In this document: in pieces, positions 16,455 to 25,155 of the stretch
How positions within the stretch are numbered: position 1 is the first letter of the stretch
How the letters are laid out: every line of letters begins with the position of its first letter
Program-made: the position numbers and the translations under genes
Assembly (NCBI GenBank): GCA_038227045.1
Contig: JBBRQD010000008.1
Span: forward strand, 1-64,000
DNA length: 64,000 nt
Origin: JANXLS01 sp038227045
GTDB lineage: Bacteria > Planctomycetota > SZUA-567 > H5-PLA8
Direction: 5' to 3'
Notes under the pieces: generated by a model
Seen by the model: the letters and a program-made list of their open reading frames with translations, nothing else
Database searches by the model: none
Told to the model about the DNA's origin: nothing

Positions 16455-16748
16455 TCACGGCTTCTCGCCCACGCAACTGCACGGGACCGTTTTGCATCCG
16501 CAGCATCCGCTGCCATATTTCTGCAGCGCTTCCTGCATATCCACGCCGGCGAGATTCGCGAGCGTCATCAGCCACGCGTACACGTCCGCGAACTCGCCTT
16601 TCTGCTGCTCCGTCGTTTCTTCGCGCAACGATGTCGCTAGTTCGCCGACTTCTTCCATGAACCACATGAACGTCGGCGCCACACCGCGCGCGCGGTCCTT
16701 TTCGAGGTAGGTCTTGGCCATGAGTAGTTGAAATTCGCGGATGTCCAT
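16455..16748 (-). CDS. MazG-like nucleotide pyrophosphohydrolase
   Basis: 97 residues. Short all-alpha NTP-pyrophosphohydrolase: FMWFMEEVGELATSLREE carries the EExxE metal-binding motif and GEFADVYAWLMTLANLAGVD carries the downstream ExxD. Small MazG-like proteins cleave (d)NTPs or damaged nucleotides to the monophosphate. Residues after 80 (GSGCCGCKTVPCSC) add a cysteine-rich tail with five cysteines that is not part of the fold and may bind a metal. An in-frame ATG 31 codons upstream overlaps the divergent sulfatase start and is less likely than MDIREFQ at 16748. Confidence 0.82.
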   Translation of the reverse strand: MDIREFQLLMAKTYLEKDRARGVAPTFMWFMEEVGELATSLREETTEQQKGEFADVYAWLMTLANLAGVDMQEALQKYGSGCCGCKTVPCSCVGEKP

Positions 16749-16840
16749 GATTGATTCCACTATGCGGAAAGGTGCACCGGAAAGACGATCTCGTTCGAAC
16801 GGTGTAAGACTACATATTATCGTCCCCGGAACCCATCGCA

Positions 16841-18385
16841 ATGAAACACACTCTTCCGCTTCTTTTTTTATTCGTGATCACAACCCATGCGGCGGAACCG
16901 CAACGCCCCAATATCCTCTACATTCTCTGCGACGATCTGGGCTACGGCGACGTCAAAGCGCTCAACCCCGACGGCAAAATTCTCACGCCAAACATCGACA
17001 AGCTCGCTGCGGCCGGGATGATTTTCAGCGACGCGCATGGCAGTTCCTCCGTCTGCACGCCGACGCGTTACGGCATCATGACCGGACGTTACAACTGGCG
17101 CACGCGTTTACAAGGAGGCGTCTTGGGCGGAATCAGTCCGCACTTGATCGAACCCGGCCGCCTCACCGTCGCGCAATTTTTGAAGAATCACGGATACCAA
17201 ACGGCCTGCTTCGGCAAATGGCACCTCGGCATGGACTGGCCCATGAGAGACAAAGCGGCCAAGCCGGGCGACGAGGTCGACAACACCGCCAAATCAAGAG
17301 AGGTCGATTACACCAAGCCGATCGCGAATGGTCCGAACGCGTCGGGATTCGATTACTACTTCGGCATCCCCGCGTCGCTCGACATGGCTCCATTTGCCTA
17401 TATCGAAAACGACCGCGTCACCGTCATTCCCTCGGTCGAAAAACAATTTGTGCGCAAAGGCCCCGCTGCCGCGGATTTTGAAGCGGTCGACGTCCTGCCA
17501 AAGCTCACCGAAAAAACCATAGATCGCCTCAACGAAATCAAAAAAGCGCGCGACCTCTCCGCCCAGAAAGAAGCGCAGCCGTTTTTCATTTATATGCCGC
17601 TGAATTCGCCGCACGCGCCCATCGTTCCCATGCCGGAATGGAAAGGCAAGAGTGGTTTGAACATCTACGCCGATTTTGTCATGGAGACCGATGCCTGCGT
17701 CGGCAAGGTTCTCGACGCGCTGGAAAAGAACGGCCTCGCCGACGGCACGCTCGTGATCTTCACCAGCGACAATGGCTGTTCGCCGGTGGCGAATATTCCG
17801 GAATTGGAAAAGAACGGACACTACCCGAATTATCATTTTCGCGGCATGAAGGCCGACATCTGGGACGGTGGGCATCGCATTCCGTTCATCGCGCGCTGGC
17901 CGGGGAAAATTAAAGCGGGTTCAACGTCGGAACAGCTCGTTTGCCTCAACGACCTCATGGCCACGTGCGCGGAAATACTCGGCGAAAAACTCCCCGACAA
18001 CGCGGGCGAAGACAGCGTCAGCATCCTCCCCGCCCTGCTTGGCACCGCCGTTGCGCCCTTGCGCGAAGCCGTCGTCCATCATTCGATTCACGGAAACTTT
18101 TCGATTCGGCAAGGCAACTGGAAATTGGAACTCTGCCCCGGTTCCGGAGGCTGGAGCGCGCCGAAACCGGGAACGCCCGCTGAAAAGGGGCTGCCGAAAG
18201 TTCAGTTGTACGATTTAGGCGCCGATGTCGGCGAAACGAAAAACATTCAGGCGGAACATCCGGAGATCGTCGAGAAATTGAAGAAGTTGCTGGAAAAGTA
18301 CGTCGCCGAAGGCCGCAGCACGCCGGGCGTGCCGCAGAAAAATGCAGTCGATGTGGATATTTGGAAAGTCGGCAAAAAGCAATAA
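16841..18385 (+). CDS. Secreted type I sulfatase
   Basis: 514 residues with a short signal peptide (LPLLFLFVITTHAAE). Type I (formylglycine) sulfatase: YILCDDLGYGDV metal ligands, SSSVCTPTRYGIMTGR with the CxPxR signature at Cys72, GKWHLG, and FTSDNG. The cysteine must be oxidised to formylglycine, so a formylglycine-generating or anaerobic sulfatase-maturating enzyme is expected elsewhere in the genome. The WKLELCPGSGGWS segment near residue 425 and the C-terminal part resemble arylsulfatase-A-like S1 enzymes of PVC bacteria, which strip sulfate from polysaccharides. Divergent from the MazG-like gene with a 92-base gap. Confidence 0.92.
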   Translation: MKHTLPLLFLFVITTHAAEPQRPNILYILCDDLGYGDVKALNPDGKILTPNIDKLAAAGMIFSDAHGSSSVCTPTRYGIMTGRYNWRTRLQGGVLGGISPHLIEPGRLTVAQFLKNHGYQTACFGKWHLGMDWPMRDKAAKPGDEVDNTAKSREVDYTKPIANGPNASGFDYYFGIPASLDMAPFAYIENDRVTVIPSVEKQFVRKGPAAADFEAVDVLPKLTEKTIDRLNEIKKARDLSAQKEAQPFFIYMPLNSPHAPIVPMPEWKGKSGLNIYADFVMETDACVGKVLDALEKNGLADGTLVIFTSDNGCSPVANIPELEKNGHYPNYHFRGMKADIWDGGHRIPFIARWPGKIKAGSTSEQLVCLNDLMATCAEILGEKLPDNAGEDSVSILPALLGTAVAPLREAVVHHSIHGNFSIRQGNWKLELCPGSGGWSAPKPGTPAEKGLPKVQLYDLGADVGETKNIQAEHPEIVEKLKKLLEKYVAEGRSTPGVPQKNAVDVDIWKVGKKQ

Positions 18386-18388
18386 TGC

Positions 18389-20161
18389 CTACGGCTTCTT
18401 TTCCGAATCTTCCCAACCCTTCAGCCAGTCTTCTTCAACCACGCCGGGCTTGCGATAGCTGCGGCTGACACGAAATTCACCCGTTGACATCCCGCTGACA
18501 CTGTTGAAGTAGGCGATGACTGTTTTCTTCGTCTTGGCCTTTTCAACCGCATCTGGAATCGCTTTAAGAATCTGTTCCTTGACCGATTTCAATTCGTCGT
18601 CGTTCAGGGCGCGGCGCGGGTTGTATAGATAACCCGGATTTTTCTCGAGCAGTTTGGGATTGTCCTTGGCCGCAGTTTTGACGGCGTTTTCCCAATATTG
18701 TTTGGACAACGCCGCCTTGTCCTGACCCCGGCTCAAGAATCCCTCAATCTGATCGATGGCATTGCTCCAATCCACATCGTTCTGATCGAAAATAGCCCAG
18801 TTCTTGTCCGCCGCCTTTCCAGTTTCGATCATGATCCGGTTCCGCTCGACTTGAGTCTTGCTTCCATCGATTAGCGCTTTGTTTTGGAATCGATTCTTGA
18901 CCATTTCCGTGCCGAGATCCTTCAGCATGGCCGCTTTGTAAATGGACGATGTGCCTTCATCGACCACGCGCACTTCGACCGGCACTTTGACGCCGCCCAC
19001 ATCGACCTCGACGGGGCATGCAAAGCTGACACTCATGATCGAAATTTCCTGATTGACGCGCGTCGAATTTTTGATCTCGAACGGAAACGCCCAGACATAG
19101 CGCTCGAATCCCGCCGGTGTCTTCAATTGCTGAATCTTGATCTGAGGATCCTTGGCTTCAGCCGGAACCGGGACGGTAATATCCTGATCCCAAATCCATG
19201 TGTATTCCCATTTCTTGCCCGTGTATTTAAGGTAGGATTGATTGACGTTGAATCCATCGCTGTTGCGCTCGAACGAAAGCACCAGCACCCGCTGCATCTT
19301 TTCGTCGTATTTATGCGAATTGGTCAAGCCTTGAACGGCGATCTTCAGTTCGGTAAAATCATTATTGAATTCCGACCACACCGCCGCGCCCCAGCGCGTT
19401 TGTCCGGGTTCGAACGTATAACCCGGCTTCAAATTCCCGGGGGTCTTTTCCGGTCCGCCGGTGAGCATTTCGACGACGGACTCCAGCGGCGCAATATTCT
19501 GGCTCGCCAATTCTTTGTCCTCCAAACGCAGGGAGCCGCCCAGCGGCCGTTCCATGGTGTCCGCAAACATGCGCTCCGGCAGAAATCCGCCTGAAGACAC
19601 GTTGAACGCCCCTTTGTTCGTGATCGCGGTAAACACCGGCGAAATGCGCCGCGGCTTGGTGCTCGAATTCGTGATTGAAAACGTGAAGCCAAACCAGGTC
19701 TTGCTGGAGCCGGGCGTCATGTCCGCGGTGAGATAGCGCGGACGGTCGAATTTAAAATCGCTGATATTGATCGCCCACCGATCGCGCACGGCGACCTCGT
19801 AATCGTCGGGGCTGAATTCATACAGGTCGCGTACGCGGCGGTCGCCTTTAAAGCCCAGTGCCTGTTCGACAGTAGTGGGCTCCGTGACCGTGATCTTCTG
19901 ATCGTCGACGATCACTTCAGCCGTCTGGGGCTGATTGGCTTTTTCACGCGCGGCCGCCCATTCCTTTTTCTTTTCCTCGATGGCTTTGTATCCGGCATTG
20001 CGTGCAGCCAGATTCGCCGCGTCTATTTCGCGCAGCTTCCTGTAGTACACGTCGGTGCCGTCTTCTTTGACAGCCTCTTCAGACCAGCCTGCCCAGGATC
20101 CGGAAGGACCGATCACGGCCAATAGTCCCGCAAGGATTAGATTCATCAAACGAAAACGCAT
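18389..20161 (-). CDS. Secreted protein of unknown function
   Basis: 590 residues from the ATG at 20161, which opens a signal peptide (LMNLILAGLLAVIGPSGSWA). Not recognised. After the signal there is a charged helical stretch (RKLREIDAANLAARNAGY, KKEWAAAREKANQ), a VIVDDQKITVTEP segment, and then two similar beta-rich regions: TWFGFTFSITNSSTKPRRI (about residue 160) and YVWAFPFEIKNSTRVNQEI (about 355), which look like two Ig-like repeats describing similar folds. The C-terminal third is helical and basic/acidic. It ends three bases past the convergent sulfatase stop. Probably an envelope or extracellular protein; similar large secreted unknowns are typical of PVC genomes. Confidence 0.6.
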   Translation of the reverse strand: MRFRLMNLILAGLLAVIGPSGSWAGWSEEAVKEDGTDVYYRKLREIDAANLAARNAGYKAIEEKKKEWAAAREKANQPQTAEVIVDDQKITVTEPTTVEQALGFKGDRRVRDLYEFSPDDYEVAVRDRWAINISDFKFDRPRYLTADMTPGSSKTWFGFTFSITNSSTKPRRISPVFTAITNKGAFNVSSGGFLPERMFADTMERPLGGSLRLEDKELASQNIAPLESVVEMLTGGPEKTPGNLKPGYTFEPGQTRWGAAVWSEFNNDFTELKIAVQGLTNSHKYDEKMQRVLVLSFERNSDGFNVNQSYLKYTGKKWEYTWIWDQDITVPVPAEAKDPQIKIQQLKTPAGFERYVWAFPFEIKNSTRVNQEISIMSVSFACPVEVDVGGVKVPVEVRVVDEGTSSIYKAAMLKDLGTEMVKNRFQNKALIDGSKTQVERNRIMIETGKAADKNWAIFDQNDVDWSNAIDQIEGFLSRGQDKAALSKQYWENAVKTAAKDNPKLLEKNPGYLYNPRRALNDDELKSVKEQILKAIPDAVEKAKTKKTVIAYFNSVSGMSTGEFRVSRSYRKPGVVEEDWLKGWEDSEKKP

Positions 20162-20406
20162 GTCGGGTCTCCGTGCCACAATAACAATCTGCCGCCCAAA
20201 ATGAGGACGGCGAGCCGCTTTCTCATTTAAGGGCAATCTTTGGAAGTTTCTTTGATACAGTCTAGCCCTTTTCACAATAAGTCAATTCGAAAAAGAATCG
20301 AGCCGAAGTTACTGTGGCGATATGGCAATCATGAACGTGCCTGATACAATTTCAACAGTAAACCATTCGAAGTTATTTGCTCAATTCTCGAACGGAGCCC
20401 ACTTTT

Positions 20407-21492
20407 GTGGCCACAGTCGATTACTCGGCGAAAGTAGCCGAACACTTTTTGCATCCGAAGAGGCTCGGCTCGCTGTCCGCGAAGGACATCGATCCCGCGT
20501 CGGAGAAACTGTTGACCGGCAATTCCGGACAAATCGCGCGCGGCGACGCGATGCGCGTGACGCTGCGCGTGAGCATGGCTGGCGAACGCATTCTCGACGC
20601 GCGCTTTCAGAACTTCGGAACGGGTATGCCGATCGCCAGCGGATCGTGTTTCTGCGCAATGATTGTGGGCAAAACGCTGGACGAAGCGCTGCATGTCACC
20701 GCGGAAGATTTGGACCGCGAACTGGACGGCCTGCCTGAATTGAAGCACCGGCGGATGGTGCTGGTCCTGGACGCATTCGATGCGGGTCTGAGGCAATTCC
20801 GAGGCCAGCCGCCGCGCGAAAAATCCGTGCCGGGCGAACCGCTCGTCTGCTTCTGTTTTCAAATCAGCGAGAATTCAGTCGAACGCGCCATCCGTCTAAG
20901 CGGATTGAAAACGGTCGCGGAAGTTTCGAACGCCACGAAAGCCGGCGCCGGTTGCCACACTTGTCACCCGGATCTTGACGCCCTGCTCAAGCGCTGCGCG
21001 CGCGGCGACTACCACGTACACGTTTCACCCGAAGAATACGAAAATTCGCGCCGCCTGGCCGGAACGCCGCCGCCCAGCGCCGACGAACTCGCCAGAAATC
21101 CCCCCGCTCCGCCCCCTTTATTAGATCGCACGGCAACGGTCGCACCCGACGGATTCGTGTACCCGGACAAATCGCCGGTGGCGGAAGTCGTCGCGATGAA
21201 AACGGCCGCAAAACGACCCCTTCAGCACAAGCCGTGGCCGGAAATGACCGAAAAAGAACGCCTGGATCGGCTCGAAGAAGCCCTCGAATACGATCTCCGC
21301 CCGGCCATTCGCGCCGACGGGGGCGACATTAAATTAGTGCGCCTGGACGACAACCGCGTGTTCGTCACGCTGCACGGACATTGCCAGAGTTGCCACAGCG
21401 CGATCAGCACGCTGAAGATGGGCGTCGAGAAACACCTTCGCGACGCCATTTGGCCAGAGCTTGAAGTCGAAGAAATCGTGCAAGGATTTTGA
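20407..21492 (+). CDS. nifU: Three-domain NifU-type Fe-S assembly protein with altered scaffold cysteines
   Basis: 361 residues from the GTG at 20407, which has a GGAG site nine bases upstream and gives VATVDYSAKVAEHF, matching the usual NifU start. Domain order is that of full-length NifU: IscU-like scaffold (about 5-135), BFD-like [2Fe-2S] domain (about 146-195; CFC at 148/150 and CHTC at 183/186) and a C-terminal NifU domain (CQSC, 326/329). The scaffold keeps the fold and the RGDAMRV, FQNFG, GKTLDEAL and LDGLP landmarks, but the three ligand cysteines of Azotobacter NifU are replaced: SCGDA reads ARGDA (Arg45), FGCGSA reads FGTGMP (Thr72), and MHCSV reads RRMV (Arg116). Two other cysteines (GSCFCAM, 81/83) occur nearby. 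Possibly a cluster carrier rather than a de novo scaffold. No nifS or isc genes adjoin. Confidence 0.85.
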   Translation: MATVDYSAKVAEHFLHPKRLGSLSAKDIDPASEKLLTGNSGQIARGDAMRVTLRVSMAGERILDARFQNFGTGMPIASGSCFCAMIVGKTLDEALHVTAEDLDRELDGLPELKHRRMVLVLDAFDAGLRQFRGQPPREKSVPGEPLVCFCFQISENSVERAIRLSGLKTVAEVSNATKAGAGCHTCHPDLDALLKRCARGDYHVHVSPEEYENSRRLAGTPPPSADELARNPPAPPPLLDRTATVAPDGFVYPDKSPVAEVVAMKTAAKRPLQHKPWPEMTEKERLDRLEEALEYDLRPAIRADGGDIKLVRLDDNRVFVTLHGHCQSCHSAISTLKMGVEKHLRDAIWPELEVEEIVQGF

Positions 21493-21507
21493 TTCGCCAG
21501 GCGCAAA

Positions 21508-21533
21508 TTGTGGTGCAGGCTTCCAGCCTGCAT
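21508..21533. repeat. Modular hairpin repeat, single copy
   Basis: 26 bases identical to 7845-7870 (hairpin GCAGGC-TTCCA-GCCTGC, TGGAA loop on the other strand). It follows the nifU stop by 15 bases and may terminate that transcript, but there is no T-run. Confidence 0.7.
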
Positions 21534-21589
21534 GGAGACGGTGTCGCGTTAGCCGCGCGCCAATAATTAAAATATTTTGAGGTTCCTCA

Positions 21590-22156
21590 ATGAGTATCCG
21601 TCCCGACGTATGGATCGAAAAAATGGCGCGCGAGCAAGCCATGATTTCGCCCTTCGAGCCGCGGCAAGTTCGCGCGGTCGATGGCCACCCCGTCGTCTCC
21701 TTCGGACTCTCCTCGTTCGGCTACGATGTCCGCGTCGCCGACGAATTCCGCGTCTTTACCAATGTCTACAGCACCATCGTCGACCCGAAAGCCTTCGACA
21801 GCCGGGGACTCGTCGAATTCAAAGGTCCTCACTGCGACATCCCGCCGAACAGTTTCGCGCTCGCGATCACCGTGGAAACATTTCGCATTCCCCGCAATGT
21901 CATGACGCTGTGCGTGGGAAAATCGACATACGCGCGTTGCGGCATCATCGTCAACGTGACGCCGTTCGAGCCGGGATGGGAAGGCCGCGCGGTGCTGGAG
22001 ATTTCAAACAGCACACCCCTCCCCGCACGCATTTACGCCAACGAAGGCATCGCCCAGGTGCTCTTTTTCGAAAGCGACCAGCCCTGCGCCGTCGCCTACT
22101 CCGACCGCCACGGAAAGTATCAGGGACAAAACGAAATGACCTTTCCGAAAGTATGA
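21590..22156 (+). CDS. dcd: dCTP deaminase
   Basis: 188 residues, the normal length. Converts dCTP to dUTP plus ammonia. Landmarks: [12 protein letters not shown] at the N-terminus, [21 protein letters not shown] with the catalytic Ser/Arg pair, and [15 protein letters not shown] with the catalytic glutamate, then GIAQVLFF. There is no sign of the bifunctional deaminase/dUTPase variant (the C-terminus ends at [13 protein letters not shown]), so dUTP must be removed by another enzyme; a dimeric-type dUTPase is present at 48161-48613. Followed closely by the DUF2203 gene in the same direction. Confidence 0.93.
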   Translation: MSIRPDVWIEKMAREQAMISPFEPRQVRAVDGHPVVSFGLSSFGYDVRVADEFRVFTNVYSTIVDPKAFDSRGLVEFKGPHCDIPPNSFALAITVETFRIPRNVMTLCVGKSTYARCGIIVNVTPFEPGWEGRAVLEISNSTPLPARIYANEGIAQVLFFESDQPCAVAYSDRHGKYQGQNEMTFPKV

Positions 22157-22210
22157 CGCCGAAGTTGATTTCGAACCCAAAACGGGCACAATACGTAACG
22201 CGAGCGACAA

Positions 22211-22696
22211 ATGAAATCGAATTGGAGACACACCTTGGCCCGGATCAAATTGTACACAGTGGACGAAGCCGAGCGCACGCTGCCACTGGTCAAACGAATC
22301 GTGCGCGACATCATGACCCACTACGACGAGCACGAAAAGCGCTTGCTCGAACGGAAGAAATTGCCGTTGACTCCGCCCGCCGGAAGCGGTGCCGAAGAAC
22401 ACGCGTTTCAGCTTGAACGCGAGATGGAATCGAACCGGACCGAAGTGATTCGCTGCCAGGGCGAACTTGAAATAATGGGTATCGAGCTGAAAGACTATCA
22501 CGTCGGTCTGCTCGATTTTTATTCGCGATACGACGGACGGATCGTGTTTCTGTGTTGGAAAAGCGACGAAGGCGACACGCTCTCGTTCTGGCACGACTTG
22601 CAGGCCGGCTTTCCAGGCCGGCAGCACATCACCCCGGCCAACCGCCACCGCTTTGTCGGCATGCCGCCAGGGCAGAAATACATCGAAGTACAATGA
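22211..22696 (+). CDS. DUF2203-family protein
   Basis: 161 residues, no signal or membrane segment. Matches the DUF2203 pattern as I know it: LYTVDEAERTLPLVKRIVRDI at the start, a long helical hairpin rich in charged residues (HYDEHEKRLLERKKL), then GELEIMGIELKDYHVGLLDF, VFLCWKSDEGD and FWHDLQAGFPGRQ at the end. The helical hairpin followed by a small beta cap is conserved in many Gram-positive and PVC bacteria without a known role. It sits 54 bases after dcd and before rsmD. A start at the in-frame TTG a few codons later cannot be excluded. Confidence 0.8.
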   Translation: MKSNWRHTLARIKLYTVDEAERTLPLVKRIVRDIMTHYDEHEKRLLERKKLPLTPPAGSGAEEHAFQLEREMESNRTEVIRCQGELEIMGIELKDYHVGLLDFYSRYDGRIVFLCWKSDEGDTLSFWHDLQAGFPGRQHITPANRHRFVGMPPGQKYIEVQ

Positions 22697-22762
22697 GCAG
22701 ACGTTTGATTGAGGGTTAAAGCCGAGATGGGATGTGAGTAACCGGACGTGCGGTTATTTTTC

Positions 22763-22828
22763 CCAATCCCCTTGAGGGAGAGGGGATATCGCCGCATTTT
22801 CCCTGGCCCCTAAATCCTAACCCCTTCC
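22763..22828. repeat. Degenerate CCCTCTCC-type repeat
   Basis: CCCAATCCCCTTGAGGGAG and the following bases, with CCTAACCCC about 35 bases on, resemble a decayed half of the elements at 31013 and 39961. It fills most of the gap between the DUF2203 gene and rsmD. Confidence 0.45.
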
Positions 22829-22844
22829 CAAAACGTGGAAAACT

Positions 22845-23459
22845 ATGATTGTCATGTCGGGCCTCGCGCGAGGCGTTCCACTCAAGACCGTCCCCGACCT
22901 CGACACCCGGCCAATCCTGGACCGCGTGAAGAAGAGCCTGTTCTCCATGCTCGACGCGGCCTGTCTGTTACAGGACGCGCGAGTCGCAGACTTTTATGCG
23001 GGCGCGGGCACACAGGGAATTGAAGCGTTGTCGCGCGGCGCCGAACGCGTGCTCTTCGTCGAACAGCGGCGCATCGCCGCCGATCTGCTCGTGGAAAATC
23101 TCGCCAAAACAAAACTGGCCGCGCGCGCCGAAGTCCGCTGCGCCGATGTCTCCACCGTGATCGACGAATTGACGCGCGGAACCCGGCCGGAGGCCGAGCG
23201 CAAATTCGATCTGATTCTCTACGATCCGCCCTTCTCGTTCAGCCGCGAAGACGCCAGCCGGAAAGCCGCCGAAAACGAGATGGCGCGCGCGGGAAAATTG
23301 CTCTACCCGAATCACGCACGCCTGGTCCTGCGCTTCGAAAAAAAAGCTGCGACGCCCAAACCCGAGAGTCTCGAACTCGTGCGTCAATGGACCGACGGGC
23401 CGCACGCGTTTGCATTTTACAAACAAGCGGGGCAACCCTCCGCCGGCGGTGAAGCATGA
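22845..23459 (+). CDS. rsmD: 16S rRNA (guanine-966-N2)-methyltransferase RsmD
   Basis: 204 residues. Methylates G966 of 16S rRNA in the assembled 30S subunit using SAM. Recognised by SGLARGVPL (RGR-type N-terminus), the RPILDRVKKSLFSML block typical of RsmD (normally RPT.DRVREALFN.L), motif I DFYAGAGTQGIEALSRGA, and the catalytic IV motif LILYDPPFSF. An ATG two codons in (MSGLARG) could also be the start. The usual neighbour coaD is absent; instead the last four bases (ATGA) overlap the start of a glycosyltransferase gene, so the two are coupled. Confidence 0.88.
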   Translation: MIVMSGLARGVPLKTVPDLDTRPILDRVKKSLFSMLDAACLLQDARVADFYAGAGTQGIEALSRGAERVLFVEQRRIAADLLVENLAKTKLAARAEVRCADVSTVIDELTRGTRPEAERKFDLILYDPPFSFSREDASRKAAENEMARAGKLLYPNHARLVLRFEKKAATPKPESLELVRQWTDGPHAFAFYKQAGQPSAGGEA

Positions 23460-25039
23460 ACGTCCTCTTCGCTCTGTACGGCGATTTTTACTGCAAAAGC
23501 GCCAGTCAGGTCTTCGGCTTCGCCAACCAGCTTGTCCGCCGGGGCCATTCCTGCGCCGTCGCCGTGCCGAAAAAGAAAGAGAGCGTCGCCACCCTCGGTG
23601 AGCCGTTGTTCAAAGCGGTGACGTTCGACGAAGTCAATGTAGGCGCGGCGCTCTTTGAAAAGGCAGCCGCGCCGGACATCATTCATTGCTGGACGCCGCG
23701 CGAAATCGTCCGCAAATTCGTCGAACCGCTGCGCGAAAAATGGCGCTGTAAATTTGCCATCCATCTGGACGAAAGCGAACAGCACCTGATCGAATCGTTC
23801 CTCAAATTGTCCGCCGGTGAACTCAACGCGCTCGATCCGGCTCAACTCGGCAAACTTGTTCCGGACGACTTATCGCATCCGCTCCGGCACAAAACATTTG
23901 TCGAAAGCGCGGACGGCATCAGCGTCGTCATGGACCGGCTGAAGGAGTTTCTACGGTACAACAAGCCGGTCGAAATCCTGTGGCCGGGCGTCGATTTCGA
24001 GCGTTTCAAACCGGTTGCAAATCAGCCGCGCGAAAAAGAGTTCTCCGGCATCGCGCCGGGTGACAACGTCCTCGCCTGGGTGGACGATGTCCAGTGGACC
24101 AATCGGGAGGAAGTCCGCACGCTCTATCTGGCGCTCGGCGCGCTCAACACCCGCGGAGTGCCCACAAAACTGCTGCGCGCCGGAGACGATTTCTGTCCCT
24201 TTTTGAGCCCGAATGAGGAATGGGTTCGGCGCTTCGAAATCAAATTGGGACGCGTCGAAAACTCCGCGATTCCGCAAATCCTGAACGCTGCCGACGTCTT
24301 GATTCAACCCGGACATGACGATGCCTTCAACGCATTCCGGCTGCCGCCCATGCTGCCTGAATTTCTGGCGATGGGCAAGCCCGTCATTCTGGGCAAAACC
24401 AATCTGGGCCGATTTGTCGCCGAAGGCGGCTGCGCGATCGTTCTGCAAACGGGCTGTGTCACGGAACTCGCCGCATGCGCCGAAGCGCTCTTCAAGGGTC
24501 CAGAGCTGCGTGCGCATCTCGGCGCGGCGGGGCAAGCTTTTGCGCGGAAATATTTCAATTGGGAAGAGTCTGGAAAGTGGATCGAGCGTTTTCACCGGCG
24601 CGTTTGCGGTGAGGCGGATAATCCGGCCGAACGCAATCCAGTCGCCACGCTTTCAGCCCAGCCCGTCGCCGACGCGGAGCTCCCCAAGGATCAAGCCGCG
24701 TTCGAACAGTTGACGCAATTGAATTGCGCACGCTGGCCGGCAATCGTGGAGTCGCTCCGCGCGGCAGAAATCCGTCTTGCAAAAATGAGCGCCGACGGAG
24801 CCGCGGCAAGACTCGATCTCGAGACTCGCTTGACCGAACTCAGGAAGACACGAAGCTGGCGCTTCATGCGTTTTTTCCGGCGCTGGACCGGAATGCTGAA
24901 GCGCCGCGAAGAAGGCGGTTACTTCGGCTTTCTGAAGTGGCTCTTCAATCGTCCGGGCGCAACGAAAAAAACCTACGATCCACTCGAAGTCAAGCTGCTG
25001 GACACAACTGACTTCGATCGCTCGCCGCCCGAAAAATAA
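23456..25039 (+). CDS. Glycosyltransferase, GT4-like
   Basis: 527 residues. GT-B fold with an N-terminal Rossmann half (MNVLFALYGDFYCKSASQVFGFANQLVRRGH is its opening, here described only by position 1-31) and a C-terminal nucleotide-sugar half: VEILWPGVDFERFKP, VLIQPGHDDAFNAFRLPPMLPE, MGKPVILGKTNLG and GCAIVLQTGC. The E-x7-E of retaining GT4 enzymes is altered: the position usually occupied by 'EGFG...PLLEAMA' reads DDAFNAFRLPPMLPEFLAMG, with one Glu. Residues after 400 form a helical extension ending in a basic WRFMRFFRRWTGMLKRR stretch that looks like a membrane-surface helix. Overlaps rsmD by ATGA. Probably adds a sugar to a lipid-linked or surface glycan. Confidence 0.78.
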   Translation: MNVLFALYGDFYCKSASQVFGFANQLVRRGHSCAVAVPKKKESVATLGEPLFKAVTFDEVNVGAALFEKAAAPDIIHCWTPREIVRKFVEPLREKWRCKFAIHLDESEQHLIESFLKLSAGELNALDPAQLGKLVPDDLSHPLRHKTFVESADGISVVMDRLKEFLRYNKPVEILWPGVDFERFKPVANQPREKEFSGIAPGDNVLAWVDDVQWTNREEVRTLYLALGALNTRGVPTKLLRAGDDFCPFLSPNEEWVRRFEIKLGRVENSAIPQILNAADVLIQPGHDDAFNAFRLPPMLPEFLAMGKPVILGKTNLGRFVAEGGCAIVLQTGCVTELAACAEALFKGPELRAHLGAAGQAFARKYFNWEESGKWIERFHRRVCGEADNPAERNPVATLSAQPVADAELPKDQAAFEQLTQLNCARWPAIVESLRAAEIRLAKMSADGAAARLDLETRLTELRKTRSWRFMRFFRRWTGMLKRREEGGYFGFLKWLFNRPGATKKTYDPLEVKLLDTTDFDRSPPEK

Positions 25040-25046
25040 CCGTAAA

Positions 25047-25105
25047 GAAAGTGGTTGGGCCGTCCCGGCCCAACAAATAAGGGGCAGGACGCCCCTTCCA
25101 CTTTC
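25047..25105. repeat. Two-hairpin modular repeat with inverted ends
   Basis: GAAAGTGG and CCACTTTC bound the element; inside are TTGGGCC-GTCCC-GGCCCAA and GGGGC-AGGAC-GCCCC, two hairpins with different stems but related loops. Same architecture as 16378-16430 with different outer and inner stems. Confidence 0.65.
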
Positions 25106-25155
25106 TCCTCCGGTGTAATCTTCATCAAGATCTCTTTCCCTCTGGAATTCCATTC

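Noticed and set aside
22600..22625. Hairpin GCCGGC-TTTCCAG-GCCGGC resembling the modular repeats
   Set aside because: It lies in the DUF2203 gene and encodes the conserved QAGFPGRQ motif, so coding constraint explains it.
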